Assembly: GCF_007197885.1 (NCBI RefSeq)
Contig: NZ_VKKG01000005.1
Coordinates: forward strand, 186,001 to 250,000
Reading direction: 5' to 3'
Origin: Tessaracoccus rhinocerotis
Lineage (GTDB): Bacteria > Actinomycetota > Actinomycetes > Propionibacteriales > Propionibacteriaceae
Length of the DNA: 64,000 bases
Below the pieces are notes generated by a model. That model did not search any database and had not been told where the DNA came from. It saw only the letters and a program-made list of their open reading frames with translations. Positions 28,406 through 38,260 of the stretch are shown piece after piece (position 1 is the stretch's first letter; each line of letters opens with the position of its first letter). Made by a program: the position numbers and the translations under genes.

Positions 28406-29585
28406 GGTCGGGGACCTTCACGTCGGAGTGGCGGGAGTTGATCAGTTCGGCGGCCAGCCGTCCGACCTCCGCGAGCCCGTCGAGGCGGATGCCCTCGCGG
28501 GTGGTGCGGCGGTGGACGGCCCCCGCGAACCATTCGCCGAGGGCGGTCGGCGACAGCCGCTCGGCGGGCAGGACGTCGACGGCGCCGAGGGCCGCGAGGT
28601 CGCTGGCGCGCATCGGCTGCTCGGCACGACGCGTGTTGCGGGGGACGACGAGGGCGGGGGTGGAGGTTGCCATGACCTCGGCCAGCGAGTTGTAGCCGGC
28701 CATGGAGACCACGGCTGCGGCCTCGCGGATGAGCGCCGGCACGTTGCTGGCGGAGTGCAGCACCTTGATGCGGCCAGCGTCGAGGTTGGCGGCGGCCAGG
28801 GAGCGGGCCGCCCGGACGTCGTCGGAGGGCATCTGGGGGCCGGTCACGATGAGGTGGCGGTGCCCTGGCGGCACTCGCGCGGCTGCTGCGGCGCGGGTGA
28901 TGTGGCCGCCGTCGGATCCACCGCCGACGATGGTCAGCACGTAGGGCACCTCGGCGTCCTCACCGACGTCGGCGGGGCGGCCCTTGGAGAGGTAGCCGGT
29001 GAAGTACGCCCGGTCGGTGAACAGCGCCGGCAGCTCGCCGGTGGCCAGGGGGTTGTGGACGGCCTCGTCGCCGTAGATCCAGACCGCGTCGTACATGGCG
29101 GCAGCTGCCTCCGCCCCGCCGATGTCCTCCCACTCCTGCTGGACCACCGAGGGAGTGTCCAGCACCTCACGCATGCCGAGGATGGTGGTGGTCTGGTGCC
29201 TGGCCCTCAGCATCTCCAGGGCGGGGCGGAGCTCGTCGCCGACGCCGAAGGGGTGGCGGTCGGCGATGAACAGGTCCGGACCGACGGCCTCCAGCGCCGC
29301 CCTGACGGCGGCGGCGCGCAGGTCGACCAACTCCTCGACGGCGAACCCGAGGCTGCGGGCGGCGTAGCCCTCCGCGACGCGGGCGTAGCCGGGCAGCACG
29401 AGCCAGTCCCAGCCCGCGGGCAGGGAGTCCTGGGTGGCGTCCGGGTGACCCGCGATCAGGAAGCCCGAGACCTCCTGTCCGGTGAGCGCCGGCAGGTACT
29501 CCGCGAGCGCGTGGGCGATCGCCCGGTTGCGTCGGGCGTGGCCCAGACCCACGGAGTCGTGGGAGTACATCGCTACCTTCAACAA
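28395..29585 (-). CDS. MurG/COG4671-like glycosyltransferase
   Basis: The 396-residue protein begins with VAMYSHDSVGLGHARRN, the hallmark of a family of predicted GT-B glycosyltransferases distantly like MurG, and later has VLTIVGGGSDGG and the donor loop SMAGYNSLAEVMATSTPALVVPR (about 305-327). It is the first gene of the operon. The assigned start is TTG at 29585, with AAGGA seven bases before it; an in-frame ATG at residue 6 with AAGG upstream is an alternative, but it would clip the first strand. Confidence 0.83.
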   Translation of the reverse strand: MLKVAMYSHDSVGLGHARRNRAIAHALAEYLPALTGQEVSGFLIAGHPDATQDSLPAGWDWLVLPGYARVAEGYAARSLGFAVEELVDLRAAAVRAALEAVGPDLFIADRHPFGVGDELRPALEMLRARHQTTTILGMREVLDTPSVVQQEWEDIGGAEAAAAMYDAVWIYGDEAVHNPLATGELPALFTDRAYFTGYLSKGRPADVGEDAEVPYVLTIVGGGSDGGHITRAAAAARVPPGHRHLIVTGPQMPSDDVRAARSLAAANLDAGRIKVLHSASNVPALIREAAAVVSMAGYNSLAEVMATSTPALVVPRNTRRAEQPMRASDLAALGAVDVLPAERLSPTALGEWFAGAVHRRTTREGIRLDGLAEVGRLAAELINSRHSDVKVPDHAA

Positions 29586-29779
29586 GATCTCATCCTTCGC
29601 TCTCGGCCGGCTCCCGACTGATGCAACGAGTCAACCAACCGTTGATGAGTCGCGGATGAGCCGGGCGTGAGTGATTTCTGAGCTGGAGATGAGAGTTCGA
29701 TGAGAGACCGCCAGCCCCGCGCTGGGCCGGAGCCGGCACTCATGTTCGACGGAGTGCAAGTGGGAGCTGGAACGCTGAG

Positions 29780-30314
29780 CCAGCCGCATGTCGGGTGGAT
29801 ACGCACGATTGAGAACTCCTCGTCGCGCACGTAGCGGATGTCGTCCAAGAGGGCGCCGATGACGTTGAACCGATCCGTTACGGCGGTTGCGTGCTCGCGG
29901 AAGAACGCACTGGTGGCACGGACTGGTCTCGACGATCTCCAACACTCGGCCACGAGGGGCCGCAGAACGCCTCCCAGGATGTGCGCCAGTGGATCGCTAC
30001 GCCCCGGCCCATCGCTGGGGGTAAACCAAAGCAGATGTCACCTCGCGGTGCAGCAGACCCAGGTGATCGATCCTGCCTCGCGCTCCGCTAGTACTTCGTG
30101 CAGGGGCTCGAAGAGTTCGTGGAGGATGTCGCGTCGCGCCTGGTATGACCCCGTCGCCCCCTCCCTTTTCCGGTGCCGGTAGAAGGAGTCGAAGTCTCGG
30201 AAGGGAAGGGGGAAGTTAGTGATTCCCAGCCTTCGGAGGACCGTGGAGCTTGTCCACGTCCGTCAGCTCGTGCGTGGCGGCACTGACCCGGAGATAGGCT
30301 CTTCGACCCGCCTC
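29780..30314 (-). pseudogene. Broken gene remnant of unknown family
   Basis: Read on the minus strand, two frames carry protein-like sequence with normal codon use. From 30314 one frame gives a stretch ending ATHELTDVDKLHG. The next frame continues with VLRRLGITNFPLPFRDFDSF and runs to a TGA at 30038-30040, then continues in the same frame through ILGGVLRPLVAECW to DDIRYVRDEEFSIVRIHP near 29780. The join at about 30242 is explained by one extra G. The TGA could be a CGA-to-TGA change. No start codon is evident. I cannot name the family. Confidence 0.5.
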
Positions 30315-30534
30315 TCAGCAGCGTAGCACGCTGAGCCCCGGAGAAGTCCGGACAGTTCTCCTGCCTCTCGGCAGCGAGACCAGCGCATGGTTTGTGGAAG
30401 GGGTCTGCTCCACCGATGGGCGATAAGTTCCTACCTGCACGGCCAGATCGGCAGCTGCTGCCGAAGTGCGTTCGATCCGAGGCGTGACCCGGCAGGTGAG
30501 ATGTCACGCATGCTGCTCTATACCCACGGGTGCG

Positions 30535-30954
30535 TCACGGGGAACACTCACTGAGCTGATCATCAAACCGCCCGGCGTTCGCGCGTTCCCTAATCTGCTC
30601 AGTGACCTCTGTTGTCGGAATGACTGCCAATGGAACGACCTCTTGAGCAGAATCGGTCATCCCCCCACACGCGCTGATGACCGTGAATGCGCCCCCCCGT
30701 AGGTTCGTGAATGTGGGATCAAGTCCCAGAACCGGCGTCGACACGTCATAGATGACCAAGGTGGCGTCAGGCAGAGTTGCTTCTACCTGAAGAACGGTCA
30801 TGCCGACCAGTGGTTCCGCAGGTGGTGGACTCCCACAGCCAGCGAGGACGAACGCCGCGGCCAGACCCACGCCTATAGCTGCCTGGAACAGCTTCCCCTT
30901 GCGGGTGGGGTGCCTCGACTCACGATCGACGACGATCGCCCTCGCTGTAACCAT
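30535..30954 (-). CDS. Small lipoprotein, PASTA-like C-terminal domain
   Basis: The 139-residue product has a charged N terminus, a hydrophobic segment and a lipobox ending LAGC with the lipid-anchored Cys at about residue 40. The mature part starts SPPPAEPLVGMTVLQVEATL, which resembles the opening of a PASTA repeat (xLVGMxxxxAxxxL), followed by one short alpha/beta domain with a Cys pair. I chose ATG at 30954. It follows the next gene upstream by 10 bases. The function is unknown; binding to cell-wall material is a guess from the PASTA resemblance. Confidence 0.62.
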   Translation of the reverse strand: MVTARAIVVDRESRHPTRKGKLFQAAIGVGLAAAFVLAGCGSPPPAEPLVGMTVLQVEATLPDATLVIYDVSTPVLGLDPTFTNLRGGAFTVISACGGMTDSAQEVVPLAVIPTTEVTEQIRERANAGRFDDQLSECSP

Positions 30955-30964
30955 GCGACTCCTA

Positions 30965-31417
30965 CTAGAAACCGCAGGCGAACCCATTGACGGTGGGATT
31001 GAAGGCATACAACCACCCTGTCTTCTCGATCCCAAGCAGGCTCTCCCTCTGGACCTTGTACCGGTGGCGTTCACCCATCGGGAAGGCCTTGAACACCTGC
31101 CCACTGTACATCGTAGGTGATGTGCAGGTGACATTCACCGAGACGGTTGCAGCACTGCTGATTCCAAGGCTACCGGTGATTTCCGCTCGCTTCATAGTCA
31201 TCCCCAGCTGAACGGTTCGGGTACTCGAGGCCCCCTTGGAGATCGAGCAGGTGACTCCGGTGTTGAGGGCCTTGCAACTGGCGAGGACTTGGCCGCGGTT
31301 GACGTAGTTCAGAGTCTTTGACTTGTCCACAACCTTGTAGAAAGCGAAGGGTGAGTTGGGGTTGCTGCACGAACGGGTGACATCAGCGTTGCGTGGAGTC
31401 ACTCCTCTGTCGCTCAA
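30965..31417 (-). CDS. Small Cys-containing protein, secreted-type but lacking a signal peptide
   Basis: The 150-residue product is rich in Ser/Thr and beta-prone sequence, with four or more Cys (SCSNPNSPF, VLASCKAL, VTCSISKG, VTCTSPTM and a terminal ACGF). It ends in GWLYAFNPTVNGFACGF, which looks like an extracytoplasmic beta-domain. No signal peptide precedes it; the only nearby starts are TTG at 31417 (GAGGG upstream) and a GTG five codons later. Its 5' end may have been lost. It is paired with the lipoprotein gene 10 bases downstream. Confidence 0.5.
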   Translation of the reverse strand: MSDRGVTPRNADVTRSCSNPNSPFAFYKVVDKSKTLNYVNRGQVLASCKALNTGVTCSISKGASSTRTVQLGMTMKRAEITGSLGISSAATVSVNVTCTSPTMYSGQVFKAFPMGERHRYKVQRESLLGIEKTGWLYAFNPTVNGFACGF

Positions 31418-31434
31418 TCGCAGCCCTCGGGCAT

Positions 31435-31460
31435 GGGCATAGGTTTGCCGTGCAGGCGGG
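31435..31460. repeat. Imperfect direct repeat, copy 1
   Basis: A 26-base sequence beginning GGGCATAGGTTTGCC recurs 640 bases away at 32075-32100 with 23 of 26 positions identical. The two copies bracket the 31508-31858 gene. Confidence 0.6.
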
Positions 31461-31507
31461 GACTTGAAGGCTTAGCAGCCGGAGAGCTTCTCCGTCATTC
31501 TCGCGCG

Positions 31508-31858
31508 TCAATCGCGACAATAGAGGGCCGTCGTGCTCGGATGCCAGGCAAGCCGGAAGGCTACCGTCGCACACCACGGCATGTCAGGATTTGGAGCCCG
31601 GTCCTCTACGCGAGGTTCAGGGGTCTCGCCGTTGGCGACCTCGTCGATCCAGTCGTTCGCCTCGTCCGACAGGTATAGCCCGGCTGGACCGCCTTGGCCG
31701 ACCCACCATGCACCTGCGCTGATGATTCCGCCTGCCCCAGTGATTTCTTCAACGAGGTGGACCGGGACCTCATCACCGTTGTTCTCCATCAGATAGTCAC
31801 GGGACTGCTGCCTCAGCTTCGGCCACCACGCTTCGATGCACATGCCGACATCATCCAT
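31508..31858 (-). CDS. Hypothetical acidic protein
   Basis: The 116-residue acidic protein is soluble, with an N-terminal segment MDDVGMCIEAWWPKLRQQSR and a central Gly-rich hydrophobic stretch (AGGIISAGAWWVGQGG, about 42-58) that is too short and polar for a clear membrane helix. I recognise no family. I chose the ATG at 31858; the frame is open further upstream. It lies between two direct repeat copies in a region of lower coding density, which suggests acquisition by transfer. Confidence 0.45.
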   Translation of the reverse strand: MDDVGMCIEAWWPKLRQQSRDYLMENNGDEVPVHLVEEITGAGGIISAGAWWVGQGGPAGLYLSDEANDWIDEVANGETPEPRVEDRAPNPDMPWCATVAFRLAWHPSTTALYCRD

Positions 31859-31909
31859 CACTGCGATGCGAGGCGCCAGATGTGGCAGATCTGTGCGTGG
31901 AGCGTTTGA

Positions 31910-31986
31910 CACCGGAGACGGAGCCAACGTGGCACCTCACCCAACTGGCCCACCTGGGTGGAGCGCACGGCACCGGAGACGGAGCC
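31910..31986. repeat. Pair of 16-base direct repeats
   Basis: CACCGGAGACGGAGCC occurs exactly at 31910-31925 and again at 31971-31986. It lies in the 277-base gene-free stretch between the hypothetical gene and gltD. I see no ORF or RNA gene in that stretch. Confidence 0.7.
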
Positions 31987-32074
31987 GTGCGCACCAGTCA
32001 GCCCAAGGGGCGCGGCCACTCATCGGCATAAGCGCGACGCGGGACTGGACGCGCGGAGTCATCCGCACGACCGT

Positions 32075-32100
32075 GGGCATAGGTTCGCCCTGCAAGCGGG
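32075..32100. repeat. Imperfect direct repeat, copy 2
   Basis: Second copy of the 26-base repeat at 31435-31460, in the same orientation, ending 35 bases before the gltD stop codon. Confidence 0.6.
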
Positions 32101-32135
32101 TGCACGAACGCTTGGCCGTCGCCCCGACAGCCGAC

Positions 32136-33599
32136 TCAGGCCAGCAGCTGGCGCACCTCCGGACCGATGGGGCGCGGCAGCTTGGAGCTGCCGGAGAGGA
32201 ACTCGTCGACGCCCTTGGCGCAGGAGCGGCCCTCAGCGATGGCCCACACGATCAACGACTGTCCGCGGCCGGCGTCGCCGCACACGAACACGCCGGGCAC
32301 TGATGTGGCGTAGTCGTCGTCGCGGGTGATGTTCCCGCGGGCGTCGAACTCGAGCCCGAGCTGCTCGCCGATCGTCTTCTCGGGACCGACGAAGCCCATC
32401 GCGAGCAGCACCAGCTGGGCGGGGATGTGGCGCTCGGTGCCCGGCACCGGGACGAACCTGCCGCCCTCGAACCGGACCTCGGTGAGGTCGAGCCCGGAGA
32501 CGTTGCCGGATCCGTCGTCGGTGAATCGGGTGGTGGAGACCGCGTAGACCCGGTCACCGTTCTCCTCGTGGGCGGACGAGACGCGGAACGTCATCGGGTA
32601 CGTCGGCCAGGGCTGGTTCTCGGGCCTGGTCTCCGGTGGCTGGGGCATGATCTCCAGCTGCGTGATGGAGCGTGCTCCCTGGCGGGTGGAGGTGCCGAGG
32701 CAGTCGGCGCCGGTGTCGCCGCCGCCGATGATCACGACGTCCTTGCCCTGAGCGGTGATCTGGTCGGGGACCACCTGGCCCACCGCAGCGCGGTTGGCCT
32801 GCGGCAGGAACTCCATCGCCTGGTGGATGCCGCCGAGCTCGCGGCCGGGCACCGGGAGGTCACGCGCCACCGTGGACCCGATGGCCAGGACGACGGCCTC
32901 GTAGCGTTCGAGCAGCTCCGGGCCGGTGATGTCCTCGCCGATCGTGACGCCTGTCTTGAACTGCGTACCCTCCAACACCATCTGCTTGAGCCGCCGGTCC
33001 ACGACGGACTTCTCCATCTTGAACTCGGGGATGCCGTAGCGCAGCAGGCCGCCCACGGCGTCGGCCCGTTCGTGGACGACGACCGTGTGGCCTGCACGCG
33101 TCAGCTGCTGGGCGACGGCGAGGCCCGCGGGGCCGGAACCGACGACGGCGACCGTCTTGTTGGTGTGCCAGGCGGGCTGCTGCGGCACGACGCGGGAGTC
33201 GTCCCACGCCTTGTCGATGATTGCCACCTCGACGTTCTTGATGGTGACCGCCTCGCGGTTGATGGCCACCACGCAGGCGGTCTCGCACGGTGCGGGGCAG
33301 AGCCGTCCCGTGAACTCGGGGAAGTTGTTCGTGGCGTGCAGGCGCTCGAGGGCGGGCTGCCAGTCCTCGCGCCAGACCAGGTCGTTCCACTCGGGGATCA
33401 GGTTGCCCAGCGGGCAGCCGTTGTGGCAGAACGGGATGCCGCAGTCCATGCAGCGCCCGGCCTGCTGGGAGATGATCGGCAGGAGGGCTCGGCCGGGGGT
33501 CCCCGGGTAGACCTCCTTCCAGTCCTTCACCCGCTCCGCAACCGGGCGGCGCTCGGCCACCTCACGGGGCGTGGTCATGAAACCCTTCGGATCAGCCAT
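32136..33599 (-). CDS. gltD: Glutamate synthase small subunit GltD
   Basis: GltD is the NAD(P)H-dependent FAD/iron-sulfur subunit that feeds electrons to GltB. The 487-residue protein has an N-terminal cysteine cluster for 4Fe-4S centres ([24 protein letters not shown], about residues 50-75, and [10 protein letters not shown] near 98-107), a first Rossmann motif [14 protein letters not shown] and a second at [15 protein letters not shown], and ends with the FAD-binding [18 protein letters not shown]. Its ATG overlaps the gltB stop by eight bases. Confidence 0.97.
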   Translation of the reverse strand: MADPKGFMTTPREVAERRPVAERVKDWKEVYPGTPGRALLPIISQQAGRCMDCGIPFCHNGCPLGNLIPEWNDLVWREDWQPALERLHATNNFPEFTGRLCPAPCETACVVAINREAVTIKNVEVAIIDKAWDDSRVVPQQPAWHTNKTVAVVGSGPAGLAVAQQLTRAGHTVVVHERADAVGGLLRYGIPEFKMEKSVVDRRLKQMVLEGTQFKTGVTIGEDITGPELLERYEAVVLAIGSTVARDLPVPGRELGGIHQAMEFLPQANRAAVGQVVPDQITAQGKDVVIIGGGDTGADCLGTSTRQGARSITQLEIMPQPPETRPENQPWPTYPMTFRVSSAHEENGDRVYAVSTTRFTDDGSGNVSGLDLTEVRFEGGRFVPVPGTERHIPAQLVLLAMGFVGPEKTIGEQLGLEFDARGNITRDDDYATSVPGVFVCGDAGRGQSLIVWAIAEGRSCAKGVDEFLSGSSKLPRPIGPEVRQLLA

Positions 33600-36500
33600 G
33601 AGCGGCCTCCATCATCATTCGCGTGGTCACTTCGTCGTCGAGGCCGTCGGAGGCGGCGCGGTCGCGCACCTCCATGATCCTCGCGTAGTCGCGCGGCTGG
33701 ATCTTGGTGAACCGGGCCGCGAGCTGGGCATCGTTGAGCGTGATCAGCTCCCCCGCCACCGTCGAGCCGGTCTCGTCACGGTGCTCCAGGAGCAGTTCGC
33801 GCACCCGTGCGATGTCGCCCGGGTTGAGCTCGACGGGATCGACGAACTCGGTGTTGAGACGGATCAGGTCCAGGTCGAGCACCCAGGCGGTGCCGCCGGA
33901 CATGCCCGCGGCGAAGTTGCGCCCGGTGGGTCCCAGTACCAGGACCTCACCGCCGGTCATGTATTCGCAGCCGTGGTCCCCCACGCCCTCGACGACGGCG
34001 GATGCTCCCGAGTTGCGGACGCAGAACCGCTCGCCCACCAGCCCGCGCAGGAACAGCTGGCCCGACGTCGCGCCGTAGGCGATGACGTTGCCGGCCACGA
34101 TCTGCTCGCGCGGCTCGAACCCGGCGTCGGCGGGCGGCGCCACGACGACGCGGCCGCCGGAGAGTCCCTTGGCGACGTAGTCGTTGGCGTCGCCCACCAG
34201 GCGCAGCGTCACTCCGCGGGGCAGGAACGCCCCGAAGCTCTGGCCGCCCGTGCCGTGCATCGTGAACTGGATCGTCCCGGGTTCCATCCCCTGTCCCTGC
34301 GTGGCCATCGTCACGTGGTGGCCGAGCACTGTTCCGACCGTGCGGTCCACGTTGCGCACGGTGAGGGTGTGCGACACCGGCTCCCCCCGCTTCAGGGCGG
34401 GCTCGGCCAGTTCGATGAGGCGCATGTCGAGCTTGTGCTCCAGGCCGTGGTCCTGGGTGACGGTGTTGTGCAGCGCCGCACCCTCGGGTGCGACGGTGGC
34501 CAGGATCGGTGACAGGTCCAGCCCGGCGGTCTTCCAGTGGCCGACGGCGCGGCCCACGTCGAGCGCGTCGACCCGCCCCACGGCCTCCTCGATGCTGCGG
34601 AAGCCGAGGGTGGCGAGGATCTCGCGCACCTCCTGCGCCATGAACTCGAAGAAGTTGATGACGTGCTGCGGGTCGCCGGTGTACTTGGCGCGCAGCTCCG
34701 GGTTCTGGGTGGCGATGCCGACGGGGCAGGTGTCCTTGTGGCAAACGCGCATCATGATGCAGCCGGTGACCACCAGCGGGGCGGTGGCGAAGCCGAACTC
34801 CTCCGCTCCGAGCAGGGCCGCGATCACGACGTCGCGGCCGGTCTTGAGCTGGCCGTCGCACTGCACGACGATGCGGTCGCGCAGCCCGTTGACCAGCAGC
34901 GTCTGCTGCGTCTCCGCCAGTCCGAGCTCCCAGGGTCCCCCGGCGTGCTTCAGCGAGGTCAGCGGGGCCGCTCCGGTGCCGCCGTCGTGCCCGGAGATGA
35001 GGACGACGTCGGCCTTGGCCTTGCTGACGCCGGCCGCCACCGTGCCGACCCCCACCTCACTGACGAGCTTCACGTGGACCCGCGCCGACGGGTTCGCGCA
35101 CTTGAGGTCGTGGATGAGCTGCTTGAGGTCCTCGATCGAGTAGATGTCGTGGTGCGGCGGCGGCGAGATCAGGCCGACGCCGGGCGTCGAGTGCCGGGTC
35201 CTGGCCACCCACGGGTAGACCTTCGGGCCGGGCAGCTGGCCGCCCTCACCCGGCTTGGCGCCCTGGGCCATCTTGATCTGGATGTCGTCGGCGTAGGAGA
35301 GGTACTCGGAGGTGACCCCGAAGCGTCCCGAGGCCACCTGCTTGATGGCGGAGCGGCGCAGCGGGTCGTGCAGGCGGTCCGGGTCCTCGCCGCCCTCGCC
35401 GGTGTTGGACTTGCCGCCCAACTGGTTCATGGCGATGGCGAGGCTCTGGTGGGCCTCGAGCGAGATCGAGCCGTAGCTCATGGCTCCGGTGGAGAACCGC
35501 TTGACGATCTCACTCACCGGCTCCACCTCCTCCACGGGGATCGGCTGGCGCTCGCGGAACTCCAGCATGGAGCGCAGCGTCATGAGCCGCTCGGAGTTGT
35601 CGTTGACCAGCGAGGTGTAGCGCTGGAACACGTCGTAGCGCCCGGTCCGGGTGGCGTGCTGGAGGCGGAACACCGTCTCGGGGTCGAACAGGTGCGGCTC
35701 CCCCTCGCGGCGCCACTGGTACTCACCCCCCACCTGCAGGTCGCGGTGGGCCAGCGGGATGCCGTCGGAGGGGTAGGCCTGCAGGTGCCGCAGACGCACC
35801 TCCTCGGCGATCTCGTCGAGCCCGAGCCCTCCGATGCGGGTGGTGGTGCCCGTGAAGTACTTGTCCACCAGTTCCTGGGACAGCCCGACGCACTCGAAGA
35901 TCTGCGCGCCGGTGTAGGAGGCGACGGTGGAGACCCCCATCTTGCTCATCACCTTCAGCACACCCTTACTGAAGGCCTTGGTGAGGTTCTTGATGGCCTC
36001 CTCCGGGAGCACCTTCACGAAGGTCTCGCGTCGTGCGAGGTCCTCGGCGCTCTCGAACGCCAGGTACGGGTTCACTGCGGCGGCACCGTAACCGAGCAGC
36101 AGCGCGACGTGGTGCACCTCGCGGACGTCGCCGGCCTCGACCACGAGCCCCACCTGGGTGCGCGTCTTCTCCCGCACCAGGTGGTGGTGGACCGCGGCGC
36201 ACAGCAGCAGCGACGGGATCGGCGCCAGCGCCGGTGTGGAGTGGCGGTCGGACAGGACGATGGCGCGGGCTCCCCCGCGCACGGCGGCCGAGACCTCCTC
36301 GCACAGCTCGTCGATCCGCGCCCCCAGCGCACGGCCGCCGCCGGCGACCTTGTACAGGCCACGCACCACGTGGGTGGCGTAGCCGGGGACCTCGCCCAGG
36401 CGCACGATCTTCGCGAGCTGCTCCGAATCCAGGATGGGGCGGTCCATCGTGATCTGGCGCGCGGAGGCGGCGGTGGGCTCGAGCAGGTTGCGCTCGGGGC

Positions 36501-38109
36501 CGATCTTCGTGGTGAGGGAGGTCACCAGCTCCTCGCGGATGGCGTCCAGCGGCGGGTTGGTGACCTGCGCGAACAGCTGGGTGAAGTAGTCGAACACCAG
36601 CCGTGGCCGCTCGGAGAGGACGGGCAGCGGGGTGTCGGTGCCCATCGACCCGATCGGCTCCGCTCCGGTGTTGGCCATCGGGGTGATGATCTGGCGCAGC
36701 TCCTCCGAGCTGTACCCGAAGACCTGCTGGCGGCGCGTGACCGAGGAGTGGCTGTGGACGATGTGCGCGCGTCCGGGGAGGTGGTCGAGCTTCATGGTGT
36801 TTGCGGCGACCCACTCGGCGTAGGGCTTCTCTGCGGCCAGTTCGCCCTTGACCTCGTCGTCGGAGAGGATCTGGTGGCGCTCGAGGTCCAGCAGGAGCAT
36901 CCTGCCCGGCTGGAGGCGCCCCTTGCGGACCACCGACGCGGGGTCGATCGGGAGGACGCCGGCCTCGGAGGCGAACACCACCAGGCCGTCGGAGGTCTCC
37001 CAGAAGCGTCCGGGGCGCAACCCGTTGCGGTCGAGGCACGCACCGATGATGGAGCCGTCGGTGAAGGTCATGCAGGCGGGGCCGTCCCAGGGCTCCATGA
37101 TGGCGGCGTGGTACTCGTAGAACGCGCGCCGCTCCGGCGACATCTCGTCGTGGCCCTCCCACGCCTCCGGGATCATCATCAGCACGGCGTGCGGCAGTGA
37201 CCGGCCACCCAGGTGCAGCAGTTCGAGCACCTCGTCGAAGGAGGCGGAGTCCGAGCCGTCGGGCGTGCAGATGGGGAAGAGTCGCTCGAGGGAACCGGGG
37301 ATCGCGTCACTGACGAGCAGCGCCTCGCGGGCGCGCATCCAGTTCCGGTTGCCGCGCACGGTGTTGATCTCGCCGTTGTGGGCGATCATCCGGTACGGGT
37401 GCGCCAGCTCCCAGGCCGGGAACGTGTTGGTGGAGAAGCGCGAGTGCACCAGGGCGAGCGCGGAAGCCAGCCGTTCGTCGTGCAGTTCCGGGAAGACCTC
37501 CTCGAGCTGCGAGGTGGTCAGCATCCCCTTGTAAACGATCGTCCGGGCGGACAGCGAGGCGAAATAGACCCCGACCTCGTGCTGGACGCGACGGCGCAGC
37601 ACGAAGGCCAGCCGGTCCAGGTCGATCCCGAGCTGTCCGGCGCGGCCGGCCACGACGAGGTGCTCGAAGTGCGGCATGGCGTCCAGGGAGATCGACGACA
37701 GCGTGGCGGTCTCTACCGGCACCTCCCGCCAGGCCAGGACGTCGAGGTCCTCCTCCTCGGCGATGCGTTCGATCGCGGCCCGGGCCTCGGCGCGAGCGTC
37801 GGCCTCGCGCGGCAGGAAGGCCATGCCGACGGCATAGCCGCCCTGCTCGGGGAGCTTGACATCGAGGACGGAGCGCAGGAACGCGTCGGGGACTTGGATC
37901 AGGATTCCGGCGCCGTCACCGGCGGCCTCGTCGGCGCCGGTGGCGCCGCGGTGGTCGAGGTTGCGCAGGGCCTCGAGGCCCTGTTCGACGATCTCGTGGC
38001 GGGCCACACCGTCCAGTCGGGCGACGAAGGCCACCCCGCATGCGTCGTGCTCGTACAGCGGGTCGTAGAGTCCGACCTTCTCATGACGAGGGAAAATCTG
38101 ACGGGTCAT
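33592..38109 (-). CDS. gltB: Glutamate synthase large subunit GltB
   Basis: GltB makes glutamate from glutamine and 2-oxoglutarate. The 1505-residue protein contains the class II amidotransferase domain whose nucleophile Cys lies in [10 protein letters not shown] (about residue 24, after removal of a short propeptide). The central and FMN domains carry [25 protein letters not shown] and the 3Fe-4S cysteines in [19 protein letters not shown], and the C-terminal beta-helix (GGXXXG) domain is present. The ATG follows GGAGG at a good spacing, but that site lies in a hairpin. Confidence 0.97.
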   Translation of the reverse strand: MTRQIFPRHEKVGLYDPLYEHDACGVAFVARLDGVARHEIVEQGLEALRNLDHRGATGADEAAGDGAGILIQVPDAFLRSVLDVKLPEQGGYAVGMAFLPREADARAEARAAIERIAEEEDLDVLAWREVPVETATLSSISLDAMPHFEHLVVAGRAGQLGIDLDRLAFVLRRRVQHEVGVYFASLSARTIVYKGMLTTSQLEEVFPELHDERLASALALVHSRFSTNTFPAWELAHPYRMIAHNGEINTVRGNRNWMRAREALLVSDAIPGSLERLFPICTPDGSDSASFDEVLELLHLGGRSLPHAVLMMIPEAWEGHDEMSPERRAFYEYHAAIMEPWDGPACMTFTDGSIIGACLDRNGLRPGRFWETSDGLVVFASEAGVLPIDPASVVRKGRLQPGRMLLLDLERHQILSDDEVKGELAAEKPYAEWVAANTMKLDHLPGRAHIVHSHSSVTRRQQVFGYSSEELRQIITPMANTGAEPIGSMGTDTPLPVLSERPRLVFDYFTQLFAQVTNPPLDAIREELVTSLTTKIGPERNLLEPTAASARQITMDRPILDSEQLAKIVRLGEVPGYATHVVRGLYKVAGGGRALGARIDELCEEVSAAVRGGARAIVLSDRHSTPALAPIPSLLLCAAVHHHLVREKTRTQVGLVVEAGDVREVHHVALLLGYGAAAVNPYLAFESAEDLARRETFVKVLPEEAIKNLTKAFSKGVLKVMSKMGVSTVASYTGAQIFECVGLSQELVDKYFTGTTTRIGGLGLDEIAEEVRLRHLQAYPSDGIPLAHRDLQVGGEYQWRREGEPHLFDPETVFRLQHATRTGRYDVFQRYTSLVNDNSERLMTLRSMLEFRERQPIPVEEVEPVSEIVKRFSTGAMSYGSISLEAHQSLAIAMNQLGGKSNTGEGGEDPDRLHDPLRRSAIKQVASGRFGVTSEYLSYADDIQIKMAQGAKPGEGGQLPGPKVYPWVARTRHSTPGVGLISPPPHHDIYSIEDLKQLIHDLKCANPSARVHVKLVSEVGVGTVAAGVSKAKADVVLISGHDGGTGAAPLTSLKHAGGPWELGLAETQQTLLVNGLRDRIVVQCDGQLKTGRDVVIAALLGAEEFGFATAPLVVTGCIMMRVCHKDTCPVGIATQNPELRAKYTGDPQHVINFFEFMAQEVREILATLGFRSIEEAVGRVDALDVGRAVGHWKTAGLDLSPILATVAPEGAALHNTVTQDHGLEHKLDMRLIELAEPALKRGEPVSHTLTVRNVDRTVGTVLGHHVTMATQGQGMEPGTIQFTMHGTGGQSFGAFLPRGVTLRLVGDANDYVAKGLSGGRVVVAPPADAGFEPREQIVAGNVIAYGATSGQLFLRGLVGERFCVRNSGASAVVEGVGDHGCEYMTGGEVLVLGPTGRNFAAGMSGGTAWVLDLDLIRLNTEFVDPVELNPGDIARVRELLLEHRDETGSTVAGELITLNDAQLAARFTKIQPRDYARIMEVRDRAASDGLDDEVTTRMMMEAAHG

Positions 38110-38116
38110 GCGGCAC

Positions 38117-38141
38117 CTCCAAGTTCGTTGCAGGCTTGGAG
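38117..38141 (-). promoter_or_regulatory. Hairpin that covers the gltB ribosome-binding site
   Basis: On the gltB transcript CTCCAAG (from 38141-38135) pairs perfectly with CTTGGAG (from 38123-38117) across an 11-base loop. The 3' arm contains most of the GGAGG Shine-Dalgarno. Folding would hide the ribosome site, so it could limit translation initiation. Confidence 0.5.
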
Positions 38142-38193
38142 AATATGCACGCGAAGAGGGGCGATTTGACCGGATTCAGGCCTGTTGCACGAT

Positions 38194-38243
38194 TGTAACT
38201 TCCGCGTCGCAGAACTGTTGCGACGCAGGAAACCAGCTGTAAC
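38194..38243. promoter_or_regulatory. Inverted repeat flanked by two TGTAAC boxes in the trpA-gltB gap
   Basis: GCGTCGCA (38204-38211) and TGCGACGC (38219-38226) form a perfect 8-base inverted repeat. TGTAAC occurs on either side (38194-38199 and 38238-38243). There is no T-run, so an intrinsic terminator is not indicated on either strand. The GTAAC/GAAAC elements recall GlnR half-sites, but the spacing does not match the consensus. Confidence 0.4.
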
Positions 38244-38260
38244 GCGGCCGGGGCCGGGCC

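Noticed and set aside
29780-30314. Abortive-infection (Abi-type) gene
   Set aside because: The helical remnant loosely recalls such proteins, but no diagnostic motif is present, so no function is assigned.
30088-30507. 139-residue frame on the minus strand
   Set aside because: Its translation is Gly/Arg/Ser-rich without motifs, and a neighbouring frame shows better protein-like sequence over the same bases.
38204-38226. Intrinsic terminator of trpA
   Set aside because: The stem is perfect, but there is no T-run on the trpA transcript side.
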